Shown here one piece after another: positions 35,966 through 44,101 of a DNA stretch of 64,000 nucleotides. This stretch comes from Kibdelosporangium philippinense (GTDB taxonomy: Bacteria > Actinomycetota > Actinomycetes > Mycobacteriales > Pseudonocardiaceae), in contig NZ_JAJVCN010000003.1 in the NCBI RefSeq assembly GCF_021390435.2, positions 1,059,501 to 1,123,500 on the forward strand. The letters are read 5' to 3'. The translations under genes and the position numbers were made by a program. The number at the start of each line of letters is the position of its first letter. Position 1 is the first letter of the stretch. The notes under the pieces are model-generated. The model was not told the origin of the DNA and ran no database searches. It saw only the letters and a list, made by a program, of their open reading frames with translations.

Positions 35966-36415
35966 ATGAATCCACGTCGGTCAGGTCGAGTATCGCCGCC
36001 TCCGTTCGATGAGAGTCGGGATCGGGGCGGTTTCTGGCGTCGCCGCCGGAACGCCGCGAAGACCGGTTGTCTTTGGGTGTTTCGGCGGTGGCGTCAGGGA
36101 CCGCATCCGGCCCGGCCATCGCGGACGGGGGCGGCGATGCTTGGCCTTAGCCGAAGTTTGCCCATTCCGTTGTTGATCATTGTCGCGCTCGGGCTGGTGG
36201 CGGTCACGCTGTCCAGTCCGTCCGGACTCAGCCCGAACGCCAGCACAGGGACGACGGCAGAGCCTGTGCTGCCCGAACAGCCGCCATTGCCACGTAAACA
36301 ACGGGTTCCCGTTCGAACCGCCTCGATCGACTCGGGACCTGGTACACGCGTCGCGTTGCGGCAGTTGGTGGTGGCGACGGACGCGGATGATTTCGGCCTG
36401 GCCGCGTGGAAATAA
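35966..36415 (+). pseudogene. N-terminal fragment of a second, membrane-anchored Agd3-like protein
   Basis: A 149-codon frame with a basic cytosolic N-terminus, one membrane helix (about 61-83, LPIPLLIIVALGLVAVTL), and a Pro-rich linker. The opening of the Agd3 carbohydrate-binding region follows: LRQLVVATDADDFGLAAWK, against LRVLVIASSATDFGLPTWK in the upstream gene. The frame then stops abruptly, exactly where the next gene begins without its own N-terminus. I read this as the left side of a deletion scar. Its start lies three bases after the previous stop, so it belonged to the same operon. Confidence 0.7.
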
Positions 36416-37098
36416 GACTGCGGCCATATACGACGGCGTTGCCGAAACCGTTGGTGCCGATCGGCGAGGATTACGCGATCCTCGACATCGTCATGCAGCA
36501 GCTCAGATCGCAGGGATTCACCCGTGCGACACTGGCGATCGGTCATCTCGGCTCGCTGATCCAGGCATTCGTCGGGGACGGCTCGCGGTGGGGAATCGCG
36601 GTCGACTACTCCGAGGAGGAGTCCCCACTGTCCACAATCGGACCGCTGCTGAACTTCCTCGACCAACTGCCGGAACACTTCCTCGTGATGAACGGGGACG
36701 TGCTGACCGATCTTGACTACGTCGGACTGTTGAACCACCACACCGAAACCAGGGCGCCACTGACGATCGCCACCTACCAGCGGCAGGTGAAGATCGACTT
36801 CGGCACGTTGGAGACCTCGGACGGCCGGATCGTCCGGTTCGTCGAGAAGCCAACGTTGTCCTATGGCGTGAGCATGGGTGTCTACGCGATGTCCCGCAAG
36901 ACACTCGCGCCCTACCCCCGCAATGTCCCGTTCGGACTCGATGAGCTCGTGCTCGACCTGTTGGCCAAGGACGAGCCGCCCGCCGCGTACGACTTCGACG
37001 GGTACTGGTTGGACATTGGACGGCCAGACGACTACGACGAAGCCAACCGGGAATTCGAGCGGTTGCGCCCGATCCTGGTTCCGGAGGCTCTGCGGTGA
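36406..37098 (+). pseudogene. 5'-truncated sugar-nucleotidyltransferase (NTP_transferase)
   Basis: The frame begins MEIRLRPYTTALPKPLVPIG and continues through a full nucleotidyltransferase fold (GHLGSLIQAFVGDG, FLVMNGDVLTDLD, VEKPTLSYGVSMGVY, and DGYWLDIGRPDDY at the end). Such enzymes (glucose-1-P thymidylyl- or mannose-1-P guanylyltransferases) normally start with about 13 residues carrying the ILAGGxGT nucleotide-binding loop just before RLRPYT. Here that part is missing and the frame opens inside the remnant of the preceding Agd3-like gene. An enzyme made from the GTG at 36406 would lack the P-loop-like signature and is unlikely to work. Confidence 0.75.
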
Positions 37099-37222
37099 AA
37101 CGAGTACTGCTCTTCGGCGGCTCAGGGTTCCTTGGCAGGCACGTCACGGGCGCGCGGTGCACCGGTCAGGCGCGGTGAGCTGGATCGCCGCGGACATCAG
37201 CCGGATCACCAAACTCGGCTGA
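37095..37222 (+). pseudogene. remnant of an NAD-dependent sugar epimerase/dehydratase
   Basis: A GTG at 37095, overlapping the stop of the previous gene by four bases, opens MKRVLLFGGSGFLGRHV, the exact beginning of an extended-SDR nucleotide-sugar enzyme (GGxGFxG). After about 17 residues the similarity breaks, and the frame stops at 37178. A second frame then gives VSWIAADISRITKLG-stop at 37222, which could be the end of such a protein. An internal deletion of most of the gene explains this. Confidence 0.6.
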
Positions 37223-37273
37223 CGGCCTGAGCACGACCTCCTCGCCTCAATCCGCGCTCTCTGGTGAAAAAAC

Positions 37274-37319
37274 CTCGTGAGTGGTTATTCGTGCTCTAAC
37301 ACGGATAACCACTCACGAG
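37274..37319. repeat. 46-bp dispersed palindrome, copy 2
   Basis: Arms CTCGTGAGTGGTTAT and ATAACCACTCACGAG (15 bp perfect), with an inner CGTG/CACG pair around CTCTAA. It lies between the epimerase remnant (plus strand) and the GH114 gene (minus strand). The stop codon of the GH114 gene (TCG TGA) is formed by the right arm. Confidence 0.9.
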
Positions 37320-38029
37320 TCCTGAGCAGGGACAATGCTGAGGTCGCGGATGCTTACGAAGCACGGCATGCCGAATCGGGCCGCGCGTTCGCGGGCGTAT
37401 TCCGCCAGGCGTGGAGTATCGGCGTAGTCCAATGCGAACACTTCGACGTCCAGGCCGAGCAGCATCTCCGCGTATCGGGCGTGGACATCGAGAACGTCCG
37501 GCGGCCAAGGGGCGTAACCGCCTTCGACCCACCTGGACGTGAACGATTCGAACAGCACGCCGTCGACCAGGTCGGCGATTTGCGGCAACAGACCGAAGCC
37601 GCGGTTGGCGAGCAGATAGTCCGGATAGGACAGCTCACGGATCGCCGCGATCAGCGTGAGCAGATGCGGCAGGTCGTCCGGGTACGTCAGCTCGATGTTC
37701 AACGTGTCGAGAAAGAAACCTCGATACCCGAGCCTGCGCATGGCTCGGGCCTGGTTCAGGACGTGCTCGCTCCAGCCAGGGTGTCCAACATGGATGAATC
37801 GGCCACCCCAGTCCGGATTGCGGTCGTCGCGCTGCCATTCCGCGGGCGGTCCGACGTCCTCGGTCAGTGACAGGTAACAGAGCGGGCGCACCCCACGTAC
37901 TACAAGCGACGCGATGTCCTGTTCGGAATACGCGTCGCCTTGTAGCACCACACGGCCGAACGCGGCGAGCCGATCGACCTGGTTCGTTCCGTAGTAGAAC
38001 GCGATCGGCTCACCGCGCTGATGGTTCAC
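37313..38029 (-). CDS. GH114 endo-alpha-1,4-polygalactosaminidase-like protein (Ega3-like)
   Basis: A 238-residue TIM-barrel protein of the GH114 type; family members cleave alpha-1,4-linked galactosamine polymers, like fungal Ega3. It begins VNHQRGEPIAFYYGTNQVDRL. The two likely catalytic acids are Asp108 in GFFLDTL and Glu161 in VLFESF. There is no signal peptide, so unlike Ega3 it would be cytosolic unless exported otherwise. The GTG at 38029 overlaps the stop of the epimerase gene by four bases; a longer upstream frame lies inside that gene. It is the last gene of a coupled operon of nucleotide-sugar dehydrogenase, epimerase and GH114. Its stop lies in a 46-bp palindrome. Confidence 0.78.
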   Translation of the reverse strand: MNHQRGEPIAFYYGTNQVDRLAAFGRVVLQGDAYSEQDIASLVVRGVRPLCYLSLTEDVGPPAEWQRDDRNPDWGGRFIHVGHPGWSEHVLNQARAMRRLGYRGFFLDTLNIELTYPDDLPHLLTLIAAIRELSYPDYLLANRGFGLLPQIADLVDGVLFESFTSRWVEGGYAPWPPDVLDVHARYAEMLLGLDVEVFALDYADTPRLAEYARERAARFGMPCFVSIRDLSIVPAQDS

Positions 38030-38964
38030 GCGTTCCCGCGATACCATTCGAACGTCCGCCTGACTCCTTCTTCCAACGACACCGCGGGCTCGTATCCGGT
38101 GAGCGCGCGCAGCTTCGTCAAGTCCGGGCATCTCCTTGCGACCGAACCCGCTGGCGCGTCTTCGACATCGAGCACCGGGTTGTGGTCGGCGATTCGCAGG
38201 ACGAGTTTGGTCAGATCGCCGATGTTCGTCTCCTCATCGTTTCCGATGTGGACGATCTCACCACTGATCTTGTCCATCGACAGCAGCATCGCTGTCACCG
38301 CGTCGTCGACATAACAGAACGCGCGGTACTGGTCGGTGCCGTAGACCTTGAACGGGTCCTCGCGGCGCGCAGCCCGAAGCGACAGTTCGGGGATCACGTG
38401 ATCAGCGCCCATCCTGGGACCGTAGACATTGTGGAACCGGCCGATCACGAACTGCAGGCCGTTGGCTTGTCCAATGTGGACAACCGCTTCCTCGCCGAGG
38501 AGCTTGCTTGCCGCGTACGCGAACCTCGGCGCCGTGACGTCCTCGATCATCACCGGGACCGTCTCGGCCGTCGGGACCTGCACGATGCCCGCGGTCACCC
38601 CACCGGCGTAGATCTCACTTGTCGAGGCGAAGAACAGCTTCTCCGCTGGCCTGATCCAGTCCAAGGTGTTCAGTACGACCAAAGTGTTGACGCGCACGAC
38701 CTTGCCAGGATCCTTCTCGACATTGCGGACTCCGACGACCGCGGCCAGCAGGTACACCTGGTCCCAGCCGTGCGGGATCTTCTCGTACGCTTCCGGGTCG
38801 GTCAGATCCGCCGAGATCACCGGCACTTCGAGCGCGGCGAGGTCGGGATCGTTGCGGCCGCGGGAGAAGTCGTCGACCACCGTGACGTCGTGACCTTCGG
38901 CAAGCAAGCGCCTGGTCAAGTGCACGCCGATGAACCCCGCGCCGCCGAGAACGAGCACCCTCAT
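38026..38964 (-). CDS. NAD-dependent nucleotide-sugar epimerase/dehydratase
   Basis: A 312-residue extended short-chain dehydrogenase. The NAD-binding GGAGFIG is at residues 7-13. The catalytic Ser lies in FFASTSEIY and the Tyr150/Lys154 pair is in YAASK. The C-terminal half has the sugar-binding RFHNVYGPRMGADHVIPEL motif. Closest in pattern to UDP-glucose 4-epimerases and UDP-glucuronate decarboxylases, so the exact reaction is uncertain. The ATG at 38964 overlaps the dehydrogenase stop by four bases. In the fungal galactosaminogalactan cluster an epimerase (Uge3) supplies UDP-GalNAc and UDP-galactose; this gene could have a similar task. Confidence 0.88.
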   Translation of the reverse strand: MRVLVLGGAGFIGVHLTRRLLAEGHDVTVVDDFSRGRNDPDLAALEVPVISADLTDPEAYEKIPHGWDQVYLLAAVVGVRNVEKDPGKVVRVNTLVVLNTLDWIRPAEKLFFASTSEIYAGGVTAGIVQVPTAETVPVMIEDVTAPRFAYAASKLLGEEAVVHIGQANGLQFVIGRFHNVYGPRMGADHVIPELSLRAARREDPFKVYGTDQYRAFCYVDDAVTAMLLSMDKISGEIVHIGNDEETNIGDLTKLVLRIADHNPVLDVEDAPAGSVARRCPDLTKLRALTGYEPAVSLEEGVRRTFEWYRGNA

Positions 38965-40262
38965 GCGGACACCTCGTATCCGAGCGCCGCATAGTGCACG
39001 CCACGACCAGTGATCTTGTCCGCGTCGAGGATCCGCCACGAGTCGTAGACGACCCGCACGGTCCCGCTTCGCAGCAAGCCGTCGATGTCGAGCACCTTGT
39101 AGTCGGGGTGGTCGGTGATCACCAGAACCGCTTCTGCGGACTGGAAACCTTCGGCGAGCGTGACCGGTTCGCCACCATACTCCCTGATCACCCGTGGCAG
39201 GACGAGTGGATCGTGGCCGAGCACCCTGATCCCGGCTTCGGTGAAGACCGGCATCATCGACGCGATCGGCGTGCCGCGCATGTCGTCGGTCGGCGGATGT
39301 CCTTTGTAGGCCCAGCCGAGCACCAGCAACGTCTTGGTACCGTTCATCAACTCGACTATCTTGTGTGCGACATGCACCGGGGTCTCTTCGTTGAGGCTGC
39401 GGGCCGCGGCGATCAGCTTCGGCACGTAACCGTTGCGCTCACCACTGGTGACCATGATGTACGGATCCTTCGACAGGCAGCCGCCGCCGACATAGCCGGG
39501 TTTGGCGATGTCCGGCCGTGGATAGTCGAGGTTGGTCGCCCGGATGACTTCGAGCGGGTCGAGGCCGAGCCGCTCGGTGAGCATCGCGACCTCGTTGCCG
39601 AACGAGTAGATGACGTCCGTATGGCAGTTGTTGGTGAGCTTCACCAGCTCAGCAGTCTCCACAGTGGACACCGGTACGACCTGCGCGGCCAGTCGCGCGA
39701 ACAGATGGATACCGAGTTCGCGGCTTTCCTCGTCAAGACCGCCGACGACCTGCGGCAGCTCGACGAGTTCGCGCAGGGCCTGGCCTTGGATGGTCCGCTC
39801 GGGCGCCATCACCAGCCGCGCGCTCCCCCACTTCTCCAGCAGCGGCGGCAATACGACTTCGCGGCTGGCGCCGACCGGGACCGTGCTGCGGACAACCACC
39901 AACGTGGTCGGCGCGCACCGGTCGGCCACGTGTTCGGCCGCGGCGGCGAGGTTCTTCAACCTCGGTTCATGGGTTCTTTCGTCCACAGGTGTGGACACAC
40001 AGATGATTGCCGCGTCGACGCCGCCTTCTGGCAGTTCCCGGCTGATGAAGATGTTCTTGTTGATCAATTCGGTGAACGTCTCGGTGACGCCCGGTTCGAA
40101 GATGTGCGGTTTTCCCCGCGACAACGATTCGAGCACTACCGGGTCCGTGTCGACGCCGTGTACTTCAAAGCCCTTGCGGGCCATCGCGGCCGCCAGCGTC
40201 AAGCCGACATAGCCCATTCCAACGATGCCGATTCTGCGTAAATCCGGCATGTGAACAGTCAC
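38961..40262 (-). CDS. nucleotide-sugar 6-dehydrogenase (UDP-glucose/UDP-ManNAc dehydrogenase family)
   Basis: A 433-residue NAD-dependent enzyme that oxidises the C6 of a UDP-sugar to a uronic acid. The Rossmann motif IGIVGMGYVGLTLA is at residues 11-24. The catalytic Cys262 is in GYVGGGCLSKDP, and the third domain has LGWAYKGHPPTDDMRGTP. The sequence is nearer to the UDP-N-acetylmannosamine dehydrogenase branch than to UDP-glucose dehydrogenase, so the substrate is open. GTG at 40262 has AAGGA six bases upstream; an ATG four codons later is also possible. First gene of the operon with the epimerase and GH114 genes, apparently intact. Confidence 0.88.
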   Translation of the reverse strand: MTVHMPDLRRIGIVGMGYVGLTLAAAMARKGFEVHGVDTDPVVLESLSRGKPHIFEPGVTETFTELINKNIFISRELPEGGVDAAIICVSTPVDERTHEPRLKNLAAAAEHVADRCAPTTLVVVRSTVPVGASREVVLPPLLEKWGSARLVMAPERTIQGQALRELVELPQVVGGLDEESRELGIHLFARLAAQVVPVSTVETAELVKLTNNCHTDVIYSFGNEVAMLTERLGLDPLEVIRATNLDYPRPDIAKPGYVGGGCLSKDPYIMVTSGERNGYVPKLIAAARSLNEETPVHVAHKIVELMNGTKTLLVLGWAYKGHPPTDDMRGTPIASMMPVFTEAGIRVLGHDPLVLPRVIREYGGEPVTLAEGFQSAEAVLVITDHPDYKVLDIDGLLRSGTVRVVYDSWRILDADKITGRGVHYAALGYEVSA

Positions 40263-40357
40263 GCTCAATCCTTGAGGATTTTTAACACCGGCCAATGGGT
40301 TCGTCGGTGTCGCTCAAGGATGCGTTAGCAGTTTTCCATTAGTCCTGCCGAGTGAAT

Positions 40358-41777
40358 TCAGCAGTCGGGAACCTGCTCGACAGTAATCGGCGCCGAGTAC
40401 TCATCCGGTGGATCTTCGGCGGTGAATCCGCTGAACACGAGCGTCTGCTTGGTCTGCCCGGCCACCGGGACACGCCACGTGAAAGACCCGCCGAATTCCG
40501 CTACCAAAGGGGAGACATCGGGTGCTCGTTCCCATACCCATCCGGGGCCGGTATACCGGTAGAGAAACGCGTTCTCGATCAAGGTGTCCACACCGGATGG
40601 CAACCCCGGCGGCAACTGCCAGCCGGTCGCCGGATCGTTGTCCAAGTCAATGAAGACGCGATGATGCCCGAACAGCGCGCCGAAACTCACTCGGTATCCC
40701 GCGCCTTGATCGTGAACTCGAACCGCGTCGAGTGCGGCAGGCCGGTTGCCTGATAGGCATTGTTGTAGGAATCCGCGATCTTGGTCCCGTTGGCGAAAAC
40801 CTCGTAACCGGCGACCGCGACGTCGTCGACCGGGGTCGGCCAGGCCAGCCGAACCTTGGCATCGGTCGGGCTCGCACGTGTCGTCGCGGTCGGCATCGCG
40901 GACTGCCGCGGTGGCGTGTTGTCGGAAATCCCTGACGCGGCAACGAGTTGAGCGTCCCAATAGGACGCGAGCCCGGCCCAGGGATACGGGTCCATCCGGA
41001 GCTCGGTGGTGTAGACGAACCCGGCGTTGTTGACCTTGCTGCGCGCGACGACCGCCTTCATGTCGTCGTCGGTTGGCACGTCGTGGATGAGGTGCCAGAA
41101 CTTGCGCGGGTTCGGATGGTTTCGTTGCCAGTCCGGCGAAGTGTGCGCGAGGTAGGTGCCGAAGTTGCCCTCGAACGACACCATGGTGTCCGCGACGTCC
41201 TCGTAACACCGCTCGGCCAGCGCGCCGGGATTGATCACGATGTACGCCTCGGCTTGCTTGGCCCGAATGTAATCGCGGATGGCCGCATAAAGCGTGACGT
41301 ACTCGTCGTCCGGCCCGCAGAGCAGAATTGTCTGATCAAGAAAGATGCCGTTGATCCCGTGCTGACCATATGTGGCATACCAGTCGTCAATGTCATGACG
41401 GATTTGCGTCAACCATTCCGGAATCGACGCTCCACCACTTCTTGTCCGATGACTGCCGTGCCCGAAGTCGAGACCGAGATAACCGGTGTCGACGTAGACC
41501 AGCGTTTTGTTCCGGTCGCGGACAGCCGGGCGATCGCCGAGGCCCAGGCCGGATGGAACGGCAGCTCGGGCATACTGCGGCTGCCGTTGAGGACGACAAT
41601 CCCATTCGTCGGCCGGTTCTGCGCCAATCGGTGGAAGATCGTCATTCCGTCCGGAGTATCGGGCCCCCAATACGCCGGAATGGCGGTCTGCTGCCGTTCG
41701 GCGGCCGCACCGGCGGGAACCGGCAAGAACACCGCGATAGCGATCAATACGCAGGTCAGGGCGAGCTTTCGGGCCAT
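40358..41777 (-). pseudogene. Sph3-like (GH135, spherulin 4 family) secreted glycosidase with FN3 tail, two frame breaks
   Basis: Three successive frames encode one protein. The first (from ATG 41777) has a signal peptide ending AGAAAE, then IPAYWGPDTPDG and GIVVLNGSRSMPELPFHPAW. After SATGTK it leaves frame, and the second frame continues LVYVDTGYLGLDFGHGSH. Adding one A to the AAAA run at 41505-41508 restores TGTKTLVYVDTGY. The second frame holds the GH135 core (GINGIFLDQ, YIVINPGAL, SFEGNFGTY, KFWHLIHDVP) and a fibronectin type III domain ending FTIKARDTE-stop at 40687. The third frame resumes as YRVSFGALFGHHRVFIDLDND with a C-terminal module to 40358. Sph3-type enzymes cleave N-acetylgalactosamine polymers. 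It is upstream of, and on the same strand as, the dehydrogenase operon. Confidence 0.78.
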
Positions 41778-41884
41778 CCTCTTGACCTCCATACCCGGGG
41801 CGGTCCTCTTACCGTAATGCTTTGACCGGAATCCGGAAATAGCCACAGAAAAGGGATCATCCGGCGCCATGCGATCATGTCGGG

Positions 41885-42655
41885 GTGAGTCCGATGTTGC
41901 ATGTCCGCCAGTTCGGCCCGGAAGATGGCGTGCCGGTGCTGATGGTGCATGGCGTGACCGGTCATGGCGGCCGCTGGCAGCGGCTGGCCGAGGAGTTCCT
42001 CGACGGCTTCCGGGTCATCGCGCCAGATCTGCGCGGCCACGGGCATTCCCCCGCCCTTCCACCGTGGACACTCGAACAACACGCGGCAGACCTTCTGTCC
42101 GTTTTGGATAGTCTTGCGGTGACCGGGCTGCCGGTGATCGGCCACTCCTTTGGTGGTGCGGCGGCGATCCACCTGGCCCGCCTTGCCCCGCAGCGAGTGA
42201 CCAAACTGGTGCTGCTAGACCCGGCGATCGGGCTGGACCCACAGTTCGTCATGGACACCATGCCGATGTGGCCGCAGGTCTTCCAGACCATCGAGGAAGC
42301 CGGCGAATGGCAACGCAAAGAATGGGCCGGCATCAGCCTGCGTGACGTCGCGGAAGAGTTGCAGGAGAACTTCGCACAAACGAGCGACGGCCGCTGGATG
42401 CAACGCAGCAGCTACTCGGCCGTGGTCACCGCGTGGAGCGAGATGTGCCGCGTCGCCCAGGTCCCGCCGCCGACCACCCACACCCTGTTGGTTTCGGCAA
42501 CGCAGTCGCCGTTCGTCCGGCCCGCGTTCGTCAACGCGTGCCAGATGTCCATGCGGGACAGCCTGGAGACCGTCCGGTTCGACGGCGGCCACATGCTGCA
42601 GTTCGAGCACCCGGTCGAGACAGCCGAGCTGATCACGAACTTCCTTGGCCGGTAG
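41885..42655 (+). CDS. alpha/beta hydrolase (LipV-like)
   Basis: A 256-residue serine hydrolase. HGVTGHGG forms the oxyanion hole, the nucleophile is in GHSFGGAAA, and GGHMLQFEHP supplies the His. No signal peptide or lid insertion beyond a short helical cap is seen. Its position after adnA (apart from the inserted locus) and before an ATL protein parallels Rv3203 (lipV) and Rv3204, so it is probably the orthologue. The start is GTG 41885, with an ATG three codons later. The natural ester substrate is not known. Confidence 0.85.
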   Translation: MSPMLHVRQFGPEDGVPVLMVHGVTGHGGRWQRLAEEFLDGFRVIAPDLRGHGHSPALPPWTLEQHAADLLSVLDSLAVTGLPVIGHSFGGAAAIHLARLAPQRVTKLVLLDPAIGLDPQFVMDTMPMWPQVFQTIEEAGEWQRKEWAGISLRDVAEELQENFAQTSDGRWMQRSSYSAVVTAWSEMCRVAQVPPPTTHTLLVSATQSPFVRPAFVNACQMSMRDSLETVRFDGGHMLQFEHPVETAELITNFLGR

Positions 42656-42698
42656 CTGCGCGGAAGACCGCGGCGCAGTGGCGCGGTAGGGTCGGTAC

Positions 42699-43343
42699 GT
42701 GCGAGTTGTCCTTGGGGAGGATCTGGCCCTGCTGCGGGACGGACTGATCCGGCTGCTGACCGCGCACGACTTCGATGTGGTCGAGGCCGTGGACAGCGGC
42801 CCGGCGCTGCTCGAAGCGCTGGTGAAACACAAGCCGGACGTCGCGGTCGTTGACGTGCGGCTGCCGCCGACCTTCACCGACGAAGGCCTGAAAGCCGCGA
42901 TCGAGGCCCGTAAACAGGTCCCGGCTCTGCCGATCCTGGTGCTGTCGCAGTACGTCGAGCAGCTCTATGCCAGGGAACTGCTGTCCGACAGGGCGGGTGG
43001 CGTCGGTTATCTGCTGAAAGACCGGGTTTCCGAGGTTGGCCAGTTCGTCGACGCGGTACGGCGGGTCGCGGCGGGTGGCACGGCGATGGACCCGGACGTG
43101 ATCTCGCAACTGCTGGCACGCCGGGAACGCGACGAGCCACTGGGGACGCTGACTCCTCGTGAACGGGAAGTGCTGTCGTTGATGGCCGAAGGCCGGTCCA
43201 ACGCGGCGATCGCGGCCCGGATGTTCGTCACCGAGAAGGCCGTCAGCAAACACACCAACAACATCTTCAGCAAGCTCATGCTGCCGCCTTCCGAGGACGA
43301 CAACCGGCGCGTGCTGGCAGTGCTTGCCTACCTGAACGGCTGA
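42699..43343 (+). CDS. NarL/FixJ-type response regulator
   Basis: A 214-residue two-domain regulator. The receiver domain has the acidic pair in MRVVLGEDLALLRDG, the phosphoacceptor Asp in VAVVDVRLPP (about 55), and the Lys in GYLLKDRV. The LuxR-type helix-turn-helix is GTLTPREREVLSLMAEGRSN and following. No histidine kinase is adjacent, so it is an orphan; its partner and targets are unknown. The GTG at 42699 was chosen as the start of the receiver fold. Confidence 0.92.
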   Translation: MRVVLGEDLALLRDGLIRLLTAHDFDVVEAVDSGPALLEALVKHKPDVAVVDVRLPPTFTDEGLKAAIEARKQVPALPILVLSQYVEQLYARELLSDRAGGVGYLLKDRVSEVGQFVDAVRRVAAGGTAMDPDVISQLLARRERDEPLGTLTPREREVLSLMAEGRSNAAIAARMFVTEKAVSKHTNNIFSKLMLPPSEDDNRRVLAVLAYLNG

Positions 43344-43344
43344 T

Positions 43345-43662
43345 ATGGACGAGCAGCTGCACGAACGCGTACGGGAAGTCATCGCAGGCGTCCCCAAAGG
43401 ATCAGTGGCGTCCTATGGGGATATCGCCGCGATCGCAGGCGCCCCGTCACCGAGGCTGGTCGGGCGGATCCTCGCCGAGGACGGCCATGACCTTCCGTGG
43501 CACCGGATCCTGCGCTCGGACGGGACTCCCGCGCCACACCTCCAGGAGGAGCAATTGGAGCTCCTGCGCGCGGAAGGTGTTCTGGCAGACGGCAATCGCG
43601 TGAACCTGCGCGAATACCGTTGGGCCGCGACGAAGTCCGAAGAGGAGCCAGGTCTCTTCTAA
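43345..43662 (+). CDS. alkyltransferase-like protein (ATL), MGMT fold without reactive cysteine
   Basis: A 105-residue protein with the O6-methylguanine methyltransferase DNA-binding fold (GVPKGSVASYGDIAAIAG, SPRLVGRIL). At the active site the family motif PCHR is replaced by PWHR (Trp52), the hallmark of ATL proteins. These flip out and clamp O6-alkylguanines and hand them to nucleotide excision repair instead of repairing them directly. Orthologue of Rv3204 by position. It starts two bases after the response regulator stop. Confidence 0.92.
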   Translation: MDEQLHERVREVIAGVPKGSVASYGDIAAIAGAPSPRLVGRILAEDGHDLPWHRILRSDGTPAPHLQEEQLELLRAEGVLADGNRVNLREYRWAATKSEEEPGLF

Positions 43663-43898
43663 CCGTCAGCAGTGCTGCCGTTGTGCCATCGGACAATCGC
43701 TGTTCCGTCAGCGGTCGCCGTGCCGACCGCGTAATCGCCGCCGATGCCGAACACCTCGAGGTTGTAGTGCGGCGCGGGCATGGTGAAGTCCGTCCACTGT
43801 TATCCGCAGCTCCACTCGACTACGTGCATGACATCGTTCGCGTAGTACGTTCCGAGCAACCGGCCAACAGCCGAGCAGGTCTGATCACCGAAGCCTCC
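43659..43898 (-). pseudogene. degraded small gene, product unknown
   Basis: One minus-strand frame is open from 43898 to 43659 except for a single TAA at 43802-43800. Its translation includes GTYYANDVMHVVEWSCG, the stop, then QWTDFTMPAPHYNLEVFGIG and a sensible C-terminus ending NGSTADG. An AAGGAGG ribosome site stands just upstream, but the GTG behind it is in another frame. An ATG at 43781 would give only 40 residues. The order of ribosome site, hydrophilic and aromatic protein-like sequence and a clean stop suggests a small secreted-type gene damaged by one stop and a shift. No family is recognised. The rest of the interval to 44101 shows no other gene. Confidence 0.3.
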
Positions 43899-44101
43899 TT
43901 ACGCGAAGAAGTGGCCCGGTAGGCGGGAACGCACGCAGTCCAGTTGCGACAATCACACTGACTCGTCTGTGCCCGAATGTGAGCACAGTTCCCCCCTCCC
44001 CCCAGTCAGCCTTGTCACCTTCTGCATCGTTGGTTACTGTTTGACCGTTACCGACTACAAACGTGTGTACAGCGTGTAGCGGGTTACGCCATCATGCTCG
44101 C

